A DNA stretch of 49,780 nt, from positions 1-49,780 of the forward strand of contig NZ_JYLN01000019.1 of the NCBI RefSeq assembly GCF_001439735.1, written 5' to 3'. Source of the DNA: Pseudomonas paralactis. Lineage in GTDB: Bacteria; Pseudomonadota; Gammaproteobacteria; Pseudomonadales; Pseudomonadaceae. Position numbers and translations under genes: made by a program. The notes under the pieces were generated by a model. The model was not told the DNA's origin, searched no databases, and was given only the letters and a program-made list of their open reading frames with translations. Position 1 is the stretch's first letter. Every line of letters begins with the position of its first letter. Shown one piece after another: positions 7,755-15,396 of this stretch.

Positions 7755-8276
7755 TCACTCAACGGTCAGTTTACCGACCATGCCCGCCTGGTAATGGCCG
7801 GGAAGGTTGCAGGCAAACTCCAGGCCCGTGGCCTTGGTGAAGGTCCAGGTCAGTTCGGCCGTCTTGCCCGGTTCCACCAACACACTGTTGGGATCGTCAT
7901 GCTTCATGCCGCCCATATCGCCGTGGCCCATGGCGCTGTGGTCCATCTTGCCCATGCCGGTGGCGGTGAGCATGCCGCTGGCTTGCATCTGCAGCATCTC
8001 TTTCTGGTGAGCGGCATGCATTGCCGCGTCGCCCAGGTTGAACTCGTGGAGCAAGCGGCCTTTGTTGACCAGCACAAAGCGCACGGTTTCACCGGCCTTT
8101 ACGTCCAGGCTCTTGGGCTCGAAGGCAATGTCTTGCAGGGTGACTTCCACGGTACGCGTGGCCTTGGCTGCCGGAGCCGGCTGGCCGAACGCGTAACCAT
8201 GAGCCGCATCCGCCAGCGCATTGAAGCTCAGCGCCAATAAGCTGCCCGCCGTTAACAGGGATGTACGCAACGCCAT
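7755..8276 (-). CDS. Periplasmic cupredoxin-like copper protein
   Basis: A 173-residue exported protein with a signal peptide ending near A22/A24 (ALADA). The rest is a plastocyanin/azurin-like fold with the four type-1 copper ligands H77 (LLHEFN), C156, H161 and M166 (FACNLPGHYQAGM). A loop at about 101-126 is rich in Met and His (GMGKMDHSAMGHGDMGGMKH) and could bind extra Cu(I) in the manner of CopC or CusF. It is divergent from copRS across a 261-bp region with a candidate CopR operator, so copper-induced expression is expected. Likely roles are copper binding or delivery, or protection against copper stress. It corresponds in position to PAO1 PA2807 (memory). Confidence 0.92.
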   Translation of the reverse strand: MALRTSLLTAGSLLALSFNALADAAHGYAFGQPAPAAKATRTVEVTLQDIAFEPKSLDVKAGETVRFVLVNKGRLLHEFNLGDAAMHAAHQKEMLQMQASGMLTATGMGKMDHSAMGHGDMGGMKHDDPNSVLVEPGKTAELTWTFTKATGLEFACNLPGHYQAGMVGKLTVE

Positions 8277-8342
8277 TTCTCACGCTCCAAAAATAGGTGA
8301 CCCGCTTGGGCCGCACTTTAAGATAGCCTCGCTGCCAGCCAG

Positions 8343-8369
8343 CTGACTGCTAGATTACAACTTTGTCAG
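8343..8369. promoter_or_regulatory. copR: Candidate CopR operator
   Basis: The imperfect palindrome CTGAC … GTCAG, with an ATTACA core (8354-8359), lies 67 bp upstream of the cupredoxin start and about 170 bp upstream of copR. Its placement between divergent copper genes and its resemblance to CopR/CusR boxes are the only evidence. Confidence 0.45.
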
Positions 8370-8415
8370 CTTGCACCCATACCCTGGCGAGCACGGTATA
8401 ACGCCCAATGCTTTT

Positions 8416-8515
8416 TGTAGGAGCGAGCTTGCTCGCGAAGGGCTCAAGCACAACACGTTAAGCCAGACAGCCCGCGTTATCGTTTGCGTTTTTCGCGAGC
8501 AAGCTCGCTCCTACA
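8416..8515. repeat. REPIN (TGTAGGAGCGAGCTTGCTCG family)
   Basis: An inverted pair of REP cores, about 99 bp in total, with TGTAGG / CCTACA at the outer edges. It lies 23 bp upstream of the copR start, inside the divergent copper promoter region. Confidence 0.93.
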
Positions 8516-8537
8516 CCCCACCAATTAAGAGCTCAAC

Positions 8538-9218
8538 ATGAAACTGCTGATCGTCGAAGACCAACCCAAAACCGGCCACTATCTGCGTCAAGGCTTGGCC
8601 GAGGCTGGCTTTACCACCGAACTGGTGGCCGACGGCACGACCGGCCAGCACCTGGCGCTGAGCGGGGATTATGACTTGTTGATCCTCGATGTGATGCTTC
8701 CGGGCCGCGACGGCTGGCAGATCCTGCAGGCGGTGCGCAGTGCCGGCCTGGACATGCCGGTGCTGTTCCTCACCGCTCGCGATGCGGTGGAAGACCGCGT
8801 ACATGGCCTGGAACTGGGCGCCGACGATTACCTGGTCAAGCCCTTCGCCTTTTCCGAACTGCTGGCCCGGGTGCGCACCTTGTTGCGCCGTGGCAGCAGC
8901 ACCCCGCAGGAAACCACCCTGCAATTGGCCGACCTGCGCCTGGACCTGATCCGGCGCCGCGTCGAGCGCGACGGCCAGCGCATCGACCTCACCGCCAAGG
9001 AGTTCGCCCTGCTGGAACTGCTGCTGCGCCGCCAGGGCGAAGTGCTGCCCAAGACCCTGATCGCGTCCCAGGTGTGGGATATGAATTTCGACAGCGACAC
9101 CAACATCATCGAAGTGGCGATCCGTCGCCTGCGCCTGAAAGTCGACGACAACTTCTCCAACAAGCTGATCCACACCGTGCGCGGCATGGGTTATGTGCTG
9201 GAGGAGCGGTTCACGTGA
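8538..9218 (+). CDS. copR: Heavy-metal (copper) response regulator CopR
   Basis: A 226-residue OmpR-family regulator. The receiver domain (1-115) has phospho-acceptor D51 (LLILDVMLPG) and YLVKPFAFSELLAR. The C-terminal winged helix (about 125-222) has LTAKEFALLELLL and the recognition part TNIIEVAIRRLRLK. It belongs to the CusR/CopR/IrlR heavy-metal subfamily. Its stop overlaps the GTG start of copS (GTGA), as usual for this pair. It is divergent from the cupredoxin gene, its probable target. A REPIN sits just upstream, so the promoter must lie within or before that repeat. Confidence 0.94.
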   Translation: MKLLIVEDQPKTGHYLRQGLAEAGFTTELVADGTTGQHLALSGDYDLLILDVMLPGRDGWQILQAVRSAGLDMPVLFLTARDAVEDRVHGLELGADDYLVKPFAFSELLARVRTLLRRGSSTPQETTLQLADLRLDLIRRRVERDGQRIDLTAKEFALLELLLRRQGEVLPKTLIASQVWDMNFDSDTNIIEVAIRRLRLKVDDNFSNKLIHTVRGMGYVLEERFT

Positions 9219-10561
9219 TCAAGCGCCTGTCCCTGACCAGCCGCCTGGCACTGCTGTTTGCCGCCTGCACCGCCGTGGTCTCGTTGATCGCCGGCGTATT
9301 GTTCAACCGCGCCAGCGAAGCGCACTTCATCGAACTGGACCAGCAACTGCTCGACAGCAAGCTGGTGGCCCTGCGCAGCGCCTTGCAGGGTGTCGACTCA
9401 CGGGAAGCCTTTGCCCTGCGAAGCCCGCAACTGCGCGCCGAACTCGACCACCAGCCTGACTTTACCTTGCGCATCACCGCCGCCGACCAGCGCTGGATAG
9501 ACGGCGCGCCACACCTCAGCGTGCCCGCAGCACCGGGCCTGCACAGCCTGCAAAATGCAGGCACCGACTACCGTGTGTACAACGCGCCGTTGACGCCCGG
9601 GCAACCCGGTTCGCCGCAACTGAGCCTGATCCTCGACATCACCCATCACCAGCACTTCCTGCAACGTATGCAGCACTTGATCTGGCTGACCGTCGGCCTC
9701 TCGGCCCTGGCGACCGCCCTGCTGGGCGCCTGGGCGGCGCGCAGTGGGCTGCGGCCGTTGCGGCGCATGGGCGAAGTGGCTGCCAGCGTATCCGCACACT
9801 CCCTGACGCAACGCCTGCCCCAGGCGCAAATGCCGGTGGAGCTGGCGGAACTGGCCCAAGCCTTCAATGCCATGCTGGGGCGCCTGGACGACGCGTTCCA
9901 GCGCCTGTCGGCGTTCTCTGCCGATATCGCCCACGAACTGCGCACGCCGCTCTCCAACCTGCTGACCCAGACCCAGGTCATCCTCACCCAGCCGCGCCCG
10001 CTGGAGGACTACCGCGAGGCGCTGCACAGTAACCTGGAAGAGTTGCAATGGATGGCGCAGCTGGTCAACGACATGCTGTACCTGGCCAAAGCCGACCACG
10101 GCCTGCTGATGCCCAGCCGTGAAGCGCTGGATCTGGGCGATGAGGTCGACGCACTGTTGGAGTTTTTTACCCTGCTGGCGGAGGACGCGCAGGTCACGCT
10201 GGTACGCGAAGGCAGCGCCCCTACGATGGGCGATCGCGGCATGTTGCGCCGGGCTTTGTCGAACCTGCTGGACAACGCGCTGCGGTTTACCCCCCCGGGC
10301 GGCGAAGTGCGGGTGCGGATAGAGCCTGGCGTGACACTGACGGTTGAGAACACCGGGGAAGGTATTCCTGCGCAGTTATTGCCGCGACTGTTTGATCGGT
10401 TTTACCGAGCCGACCCGTCAAGGCGGGCAGGCAGCAGTGAACATGCGGGGCTGGGGTTGGCGATTACCCAGTCGATTGTGCGGGCGCACGGCGGGAAGAT
10501 TTATTGTGAGTCGCAGGCGGGCTGGACAAGGTTTGTGATTGAGTTGCCCAAGGGAGATTGA
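9215..10561 (+). CDS. copS: Heavy-metal sensor histidine kinase CopS
   Basis: A 448-residue inner-membrane kinase. GTG 9215 is chosen because it overlaps the copR stop and gives a normal N-terminus (IKRLSLTSRLALL). It has transmembrane segment 1 at about 10-30, a periplasmic sensor of about 120 residues, transmembrane segment 2 at about 153-175 and a HAMP linker. HisKA has phospho-acceptor H240 in FSADIAHELRTPLSNLL. HATPase motifs are LLDNALRFTPPGGEV, ENTGEGIP and HAGLGLAI. The periplasmic segment contains DITHHQHFLQ, whose histidines near the second membrane segment are plausible copper ligands. It phosphorylates CopR in response to periplasmic copper. Confidence 0.94.
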   Translation: MIKRLSLTSRLALLFAACTAVVSLIAGVLFNRASEAHFIELDQQLLDSKLVALRSALQGVDSREAFALRSPQLRAELDHQPDFTLRITAADQRWIDGAPHLSVPAAPGLHSLQNAGTDYRVYNAPLTPGQPGSPQLSLILDITHHQHFLQRMQHLIWLTVGLSALATALLGAWAARSGLRPLRRMGEVAASVSAHSLTQRLPQAQMPVELAELAQAFNAMLGRLDDAFQRLSAFSADIAHELRTPLSNLLTQTQVILTQPRPLEDYREALHSNLEELQWMAQLVNDMLYLAKADHGLLMPSREALDLGDEVDALLEFFTLLAEDAQVTLVREGSAPTMGDRGMLRRALSNLLDNALRFTPPGGEVRVRIEPGVTLTVENTGEGIPAQLLPRLFDRFYRADPSRRAGSSEHAGLGLAITQSIVRAHGGKIYCESQAGWTRFVIELPKGD

Positions 10562-10579
10562 TGCAAGCTGGGCCAGCCC

Positions 10580-10654
10580 TATCGCAGGCAAGCCAGCTCC
10601 CACAATTTGAGCTGTGAATACAGTCACAATGTGGGAGCTGGCTTGCCTGCGATA
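10580..10654. repeat. REP pair in outward orientation
   Basis: Two REP cores of the GTGGGAGCTGGCTTGCCTGC family face each other, with ATCGCAGG at the outer edges and about 30 bp between them. This is the reverse of the usual REPIN layout here. It lies between the convergent copS and lolE genes. Confidence 0.88.
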
Positions 10655-10667
10655 GCGGTCCTAAAGG

Positions 10668-11912
10668 TTACGAATACCTGAGCGCATGCGCCGGCTCAAT
10701 CTTCGCCGCCCGATACGCTGGGTAAATCGTCGCCAAGAAGCTCAACACAAACCCCGCCGAGCAAATCAGCAACACATCCCCACCTTGCAGCTCCGACGGC
10801 AGGTTGCTGACAAAGTACACATCCGAACTGAAGATATGCTGCCCGCTCACCCGCTCCAGCCAGCCCACCAGCTCGCTTACGTTCAGCGCCGCAATCACCC
10901 CCAGCACGCCGCCGATCAAGGTGCCGACCACGCCGATCACCGTGCCCTGCACCATGAAGATCGCCATGATCTGCCGAGGCGTGGCACCGATGGTACGCAG
11001 GATCGCGATGTCCGCGCCCTTGTCGTTCACCACCATGATCAAGGTGGCGATGATATTGAACGCCGCCACGGCGACGATCATCAGCAACAGCAGGCCGATC
11101 ATGGTCTTTTCCATTTTCATTGCGCTGAACAGGCTGCCCTGGGTGTGGGTCCAGTCATCCGGCTTGTAGGCTGCGCCCAGGCTGGCGGCGATGTCCGCCG
11201 AGACTTTGGGCGCCGCATACAGGTCCTTCACCGCCAGGCGTACGCTTTGCACCTGGTTGGGCTGCCAATGCTGGATTTCTGCCGCGTCAGCCATGTGAAT
11301 CAGGGCCATGGAACCATCCAGCTCGGCGCCAACCTTGAAAATACCCACCACGTTCAACCGCTGCATACGCGGAGTGATGCCGCCCGGCGCGCTGCTCAGT
11401 TCCGGGACGATCAGGGTCAGCTTGTCGCCCACATTCAGGCGAAAGCGCCGCGCTGTGATATCGCCGATCACCACACCGAACTCGCCGGGTTTAAGGTCAT
11501 CGAGTTTGCCGCGCACGATATGCTGGGTCACGATCGACACCTTGCCTTCCTGGGCCGGGTCGACGCCGCTGATCTCGATCGGCTGCATGGCGCCCTTGTA
11601 GGAGAACATGCCGTCCATCTGTGTGAACGGTACCGCAGCGGTGACTTGCGGATTCTTCATCGCAGCGGCCGCCACCGGTTGCCAGTCATCAATGGGCTTT
11701 ACGCCAACGATGGTGGCGTGGGGCACCATGCCGAGAATGCGCGAGCTCATTTCACGCTGAAAGCCGTTCATCACCGATAGCACCACGATCATGGCCAATA
11801 CGCCCAGGGCGAGGCCGATCATCGAGGTCATCGAGATAAACGAGACAAAACGGTTACGGCGCTTGGCGCGGGTATAGCGCGTGCCGATGAAAATCGATAA
11901 CGGTCTGAACAT
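10668..11912 (-). CDS. lolE: Lipoprotein-releasing ABC transporter permease LolE
   Basis: A 414-residue inner-membrane subunit of the LolCDE complex, which extracts outer-membrane lipoproteins and hands them to LolA. It has an N-terminal membrane helix (about 25-48, SMIGLALGVLAMIVVLSVM), a large periplasmic domain, then three C-terminal membrane helices (MIGLLLLMIVAVAAFN; MVQGTVIGVVGTLIGGVLG; VLLICSAGFVLSFLATIYP). It is closely similar to the first permease of the operon, starting with the same MFRPL.FIGTRYTRAKRRN. Position after lolD makes LolE the natural name. A strong hairpin with a T-run separates it from lolD. Confidence 0.92.
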   Translation of the reverse strand: MFRPLSIFIGTRYTRAKRRNRFVSFISMTSMIGLALGVLAMIVVLSVMNGFQREMSSRILGMVPHATIVGVKPIDDWQPVAAAAMKNPQVTAAVPFTQMDGMFSYKGAMQPIEISGVDPAQEGKVSIVTQHIVRGKLDDLKPGEFGVVIGDITARRFRLNVGDKLTLIVPELSSAPGGITPRMQRLNVVGIFKVGAELDGSMALIHMADAAEIQHWQPNQVQSVRLAVKDLYAAPKVSADIAASLGAAYKPDDWTHTQGSLFSAMKMEKTMIGLLLLMIVAVAAFNIIATLIMVVNDKGADIAILRTIGATPRQIMAIFMVQGTVIGVVGTLIGGVLGVIAALNVSELVGWLERVSGQHIFSSDVYFVSNLPSELQGGDVLLICSAGFVLSFLATIYPAYRAAKIEPAHALRYS

Positions 11913-11932
11913 TCGCGGGCACCGTTGGAAAA

Positions 11933-11966
11933 ATGAAAAAGCCCGGCCTCAAAAAACCGGGCTTGC
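11933..11966 (-). terminator. Terminator-like hairpin between lolD and lolE
   Basis: Read on the minus strand, AAGCCCGG … CCGGGCTT is followed by TTTTCATTTTT. It lies 7 bp after the lolD stop and before lolE on the same strand, so it should cut or weaken read-through into lolE. Confidence 0.8.
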
Positions 11967-11972
11967 AACAGG

Positions 11973-12656
11973 TCAGATAGCGACCAGATGACCTTCCTGC
12001 AAATGCAGTACGCGGTCCATCTGCCGGGCCATGCTCATGTCATGGGTCACCACCAGGAACGCGGTGCGCATCTGGGTGCTCAGCTCCAGCATCAAGTCCT
12101 TGATGCCCTGGGCGGTGTGGGAGTCGAGGTTGCCGGTCGGCTCGTCGAGCATCACCAGGCCAGGGTTGTTCACCAGAGCACGGGCGATCGCCACACGCTG
12201 GCGCTCACCACCGGACAGTTCGGCCGGCTTGTGCTCCAGGCGATGGCCGAGGCCCACACGCTCCAGCAAGGCCGTGGCCCGTTGGCGCGCTTCGGGAATC
12301 GCGGTCTTGCCGATCAACAGCGGCATGCACACGTTTTCCAGGGCGGTGAATTCCGGCAGCAGGTGGTGGAACTGGTACACAAAGCCCAACGAACGGTTAC
12401 GCAGTTGGCCACGGGCCTTTTCATTCAACGCCGACAGTTCTTCGCCGGCCAGCCAGACGCTGCCCTGGGACGGCGTATCAAGGCCGCCCAACAGGTTCAG
12501 CAAGGTACTTTTGCCGGAACCGGAACTGCCGACGATCGCCACGCGTTCGCCCGGATGCAGTTCAAGCTGCAGGTTGGACAGCACCACCACCGACTCCGGG
12601 CCTTCCTCGTAGGATTTGCCCAGGTTGCGGCAGCTCAGGATTGCTTTTTCACTCAT
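11973..12656 (-). CDS. lolD: Lipoprotein-releasing ABC transporter ATPase LolD
   Basis: A 227-residue cytoplasmic ATPase that powers LolCE. It has Walker A GSSGSGKST (about 45-53), the LolD-type Q-loop region FVYQFHHLLPEFTALEN, signature LSGGERQR, Walker B LVMLDEPTGNLD and the switch His in VVTHD. ATG 12656 lies 7 bp after the lolC stop and matches the usual MSEKAxLSCRNLGKSYEEG start. An in-frame ATG at 12671, overlapping the lolC end, is an alternative. Neither has a strong ribosome site, which suggests coupling to lolC translation. Confidence 0.95.
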   Translation of the reverse strand: MSEKAILSCRNLGKSYEEGPESVVVLSNLQLELHPGERVAIVGSSGSGKSTLLNLLGGLDTPSQGSVWLAGEELSALNEKARGQLRNRSLGFVYQFHHLLPEFTALENVCMPLLIGKTAIPEARQRATALLERVGLGHRLEHKPAELSGGERQRVAIARALVNNPGLVMLDEPTGNLDSHTAQGIKDLMLELSTQMRTAFLVVTHDMSMARQMDRVLHLQEGHLVAI

Positions 12657-12663
12657 GCCCGAT

Positions 12664-13914
12664 TCACTCATAACGTAATGCCTGTGCTGGCTGGGTACGT
12701 GCCGCGCGCCAGGCTGGATACAGGGTGGCAAGGAAGCTCAGGACCAACGCGGCGCCGCCCACCATCAGCACGTCCTGGGTTTGCACCTGGGACGGCAAGT
12801 AATCGATGAAATAGACGTCGGCGTTGAGAAACTTGTGGCCGATCACTTTTTCAAGCAGGGCAATGGCGGCGCTGACGTTCAACGCGGCCAGAATGCCCAC
12901 CGCAGTACCGATCAGGGTGCCGACCACGCCGATCACGGTGCCCTGCACCATGAAGATCGCCATGATCTGCCCCGGCGTGGCGCCCAGGGTACGCAGGATG
13001 GCGATATCGCCCTTCTTGTCGTTCACCACCATCACCAGCGTGGAGATGATGTTGAAGGCCGCCACGGCGACGATCAGCAGCAACAGCAGGCCGATCATGG
13101 CTTTTTCCATACGGATGGCCTGGTACAGGTTGCCGTGGGTGCGAGTCCAGTCGCGGGCGTAGTACTCGGTCTCCCCCAGGTGCTGGGCAATTTCCCAGGC
13201 GCCGCGCGGGGCGTCGAACAGGTCGTTGAACTTCAGGCGCAGGCCCTGCACCTGGTCTGGCTGCCAGCGATGCAGGCGGGCCAGGTCGGTGAGGTTGGTC
13301 AGGCCGATGTAACCGTCGATCTCGCCGGCGCCGACGTGGAAGGTACCCACTACGGTAAAGCGCTTCATGCGCGGGAACATGCCGGCCGGGGTCACGGTGA
13401 CTTCCGGGGCGACGAAGGTCAGCTTGTCGCCGACGCCCACGCCGAGCTTGGCGGCGGCCTTGTCACCGATAACGATGCCGAAACTGCCGGGCGCCAGGTC
13501 GTCGAGCTTACCTTGCAGCATGAACTTGTCGATGATCGAGACGTTGCGCTCCTGGGCCGGGTCGATGGCATTGAGCAGGATCTTCTGCACCTTGCCGTCG
13601 TTGGTCAGCAACCCCTGCATCTGGGTAAACGGCGCGACGGCCACCACCTTGGGGTTCTGCTTGACCTTGGCGGCCAGGCTTTGCCAGTCGTTGATGGGCG
13701 CATCGCCCTCGATGGTCGCGTGGGGCACCATGCCCAGCACGCGGGTACGCATCTCATGATCGAAGCCGTTCATCACCGACAGCACCACGATCATCACAAC
13801 CACGCCCAGGGCGAGACCGATCATCGAGGTCAAGGAAATGAACGACACAAAATGATTGCGACGCTTTGCACGGGTATAACGCGTGCCGATAAATACGAAG
13901 AGAGGTCTGAACAT
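12664..13914 (-). CDS. lolC: Lipoprotein-releasing ABC transporter permease LolC
   Basis: A 416-residue inner-membrane permease, first gene of the lolCDE operon. It has the same layout as LolE: an N-terminal helix at about 25-48, a periplasmic domain of about 220 residues and three C-terminal helices. LolC's periplasmic domain recruits LolA through its hook in known systems. The two permeases share long identical blocks (for example VVNDKxGDIAILRT.GATP and MVQGTVIGVVGTLIG), showing they are paralogues. It is divergent from the PilZ-type gene across 94 bp that must hold both promoters. Confidence 0.92.
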   Translation of the reverse strand: MFRPLFVFIGTRYTRAKRRNHFVSFISLTSMIGLALGVVVMIVVLSVMNGFDHEMRTRVLGMVPHATIEGDAPINDWQSLAAKVKQNPKVVAVAPFTQMQGLLTNDGKVQKILLNAIDPAQERNVSIIDKFMLQGKLDDLAPGSFGIVIGDKAAAKLGVGVGDKLTFVAPEVTVTPAGMFPRMKRFTVVGTFHVGAGEIDGYIGLTNLTDLARLHRWQPDQVQGLRLKFNDLFDAPRGAWEIAQHLGETEYYARDWTRTHGNLYQAIRMEKAMIGLLLLLIVAVAAFNIISTLVMVVNDKKGDIAILRTLGATPGQIMAIFMVQGTVIGVVGTLIGTAVGILAALNVSAAIALLEKVIGHKFLNADVYFIDYLPSQVQTQDVLMVGGAALVLSFLATLYPAWRAARTQPAQALRYE

Positions 13915-14008
13915 GTCGGGGCTTGTTCGGAGGAAAAGAAGACGTCCCGGTGGCGGGGTCTGGTAAGCAGCTTTACACTCAGACCATTACCGTAACCTGG
14001 GGTTCGCC

Positions 14009-14587
14009 ATGTCGACATTAGATGAAGAAGAGCGCCGCGAATACTACCGTATCGACGACATGATCGCACTTCAAATCAGCACATTGTCTGGCCCCGACGC
14101 GGCGAGCAAGGAAGTGTTGCTGGATGATTCGCCGCTGTTCAATCTGCTCAGCGAATTGCACCTGAGCGAATTCGAAGCCCAGCACCTGCTGCGCCAGATC
14201 AGCGAGAAAGACCGCAGCCTGGCGGCCTTCCTCAAAGTGCAAAACAAGCGCCTGGATTTGCTCAGCCAGGTCATGGCCCGCGGCCTGCTGGCTGAAGTGG
14301 GCGCGCCACAGCCGGTGATCCTCTCCGAAGGCGGCATCGACTTCCAGCACCCTGCCCCGCTGGCTCCCGACACACAGTTGGCGGTCAAGCTGGTGCTGAT
14401 GCCCCAGGCGCTTGGCCTGTTATTACGCGCGCGGGTGACCCATTGTGATCCCAAGGGCGACGGCTTTGATGTCGGTACGGAATTCGAATCCATGACCGAT
14501 GCCCAACGCCAACTGCTGGCGCGCTACATCCTGCAAAAGCAGGCGCAGGAACGCCGCCTGGCGCGAGAACAAAGCGACGACCTCTGA
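14009..14587 (+). CDS. PilZ-type c-di-GMP-binding protein with helical insertion
   Basis: A 192-residue cytoplasmic protein, in the place of PAO1 PA2989 (memory). An RxxxR motif is present near the N-terminus (R10-E-Y-Y-R14). A mostly helical insertion of about 80 residues (LFNLLSELHLSEFEAQHLL … NKRLDLLSQVMA) follows. The second PilZ motif appears as ILSEGGIDF around S106, with Ile where D/N is usual in (D/N)xSxxG. The C-terminal half (LAVKLVLMP … ARVTHCDPKGDGFDVGTEF) fits a PilZ beta barrel. Ligand binding could be weak or altered. The glycerophosphodiesterase gene starts 44 bp downstream and is probably co-transcribed. Confidence 0.75.
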   Translation: MSTLDEEERREYYRIDDMIALQISTLSGPDAASKEVLLDDSPLFNLLSELHLSEFEAQHLLRQISEKDRSLAAFLKVQNKRLDLLSQVMARGLLAEVGAPQPVILSEGGIDFQHPAPLAPDTQLAVKLVLMPQALGLLLRARVTHCDPKGDGFDVGTEFESMTDAQRQLLARYILQKQAQERRLAREQSDDL

Positions 14588-14631
14588 ATACCTATTCATT
14601 CCGCCAGCGATCCTGGCGCAAAGGAGCAACT

Positions 14632-15354
14632 GTGACCCTGATCTACGGCCATCGCGGTGCCAAAGGCGAAGCACCGGAAAATACCCTGACCAGTTTTCAG
14701 GAATGTCTCAAGCACGGCGTCCGTCGTTGCGAGCTGGACCTGCACCTGTCCATGGACGGCGAGCTGATGGTCATCCATGACCCGACCCTCAAGCGCACCG
14801 CCGACCGGCGCGGCAAGGTCGTCGAGTACTCGGCGGCTGATTTGGTCAAGATGGACGCGCGCAAAGGCGGCCCGGGTTGGGTCAGCCCGTGCCCGATCCC
14901 ACGCTTGGAGGAGCTGTTCGAAAAGTGCGACTTCGATCACTGGCAACTGGAAGTCAAAAGCGCTTCGCGCACCCGCGCCGCAACCACCGTGCTGGCCATT
15001 CGTGAAATGGCCGTGCGCTTTGGCCTGATGGATAAGGTCACCGTGACCTCAAGCTCTCGGGAGGTGTTGAAAGCCGCGGTAGAACTCACCCCGGACCTGT
15101 CACGCGGGCTGGTGGCCGAATACGCCTGGCTCGACCCGTTGAAGGTCGCGCAGAACTACGGCTGTGAATACCTGGCATTGAACTGGACGTTATGCACCCC
15201 CGAGCGCCTGCAAAAAGCCCAGCGCCAGGGTTTGCATGTATCCGTGTGGACGGTCAACGAACCTGCGCTGATGCGCAGGCTCGCCGACTTCGGCGTAGAT
15301 AGCCTGATTACAGACTTTCCCGGTTTGGCCACTGCCACCCTCGGGAATTACTGA
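14632..15354 (+). CDS. Glycerophosphodiester phosphodiesterase
   Basis: A 240-residue enzyme that hydrolyses deacylated phospholipids to glycerol-3-phosphate and an alcohol. The GDPD catalytic set is complete: H7-R8 in YGHRGAKGEAPENT, E34 and D36 in CELDLHLS, and H49 in VIHDPTLKRT. No signal peptide is present, so it is the cytoplasmic UgpQ-like type rather than periplasmic GlpQ. The start is GTG 14632, supported by AAAGGAG 8 bp before it. It probably forms a two-gene unit with the PilZ-type gene and converges on sthA. Confidence 0.94.
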   Translation: MTLIYGHRGAKGEAPENTLTSFQECLKHGVRRCELDLHLSMDGELMVIHDPTLKRTADRRGKVVEYSAADLVKMDARKGGPGWVSPCPIPRLEELFEKCDFDHWQLEVKSASRTRAATTVLAIREMAVRFGLMDKVTVTSSSREVLKAAVELTPDLSRGLVAEYAWLDPLKVAQNYGCEYLALNWTLCTPERLQKAQRQGLHVSVWTVNEPALMRRLADFGVDSLITDFPGLATATLGNY

Positions 15355-15362
15355 AATCGGTC

Positions 15363-15392
15363 TCCCCGGCCGGCTCAGGCCACCGGCCGGAG
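15363..15392. terminator. G+C-rich hairpin between convergent genes
   Basis: CCGGCCGG … CCGGCCGG arms flank a 9-nt loop between the glycerophosphodiesterase and sthA stops. It has no T-run, so termination is only a possibility. Confidence 0.4.
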
Positions 15393-15396
15393 CCGC

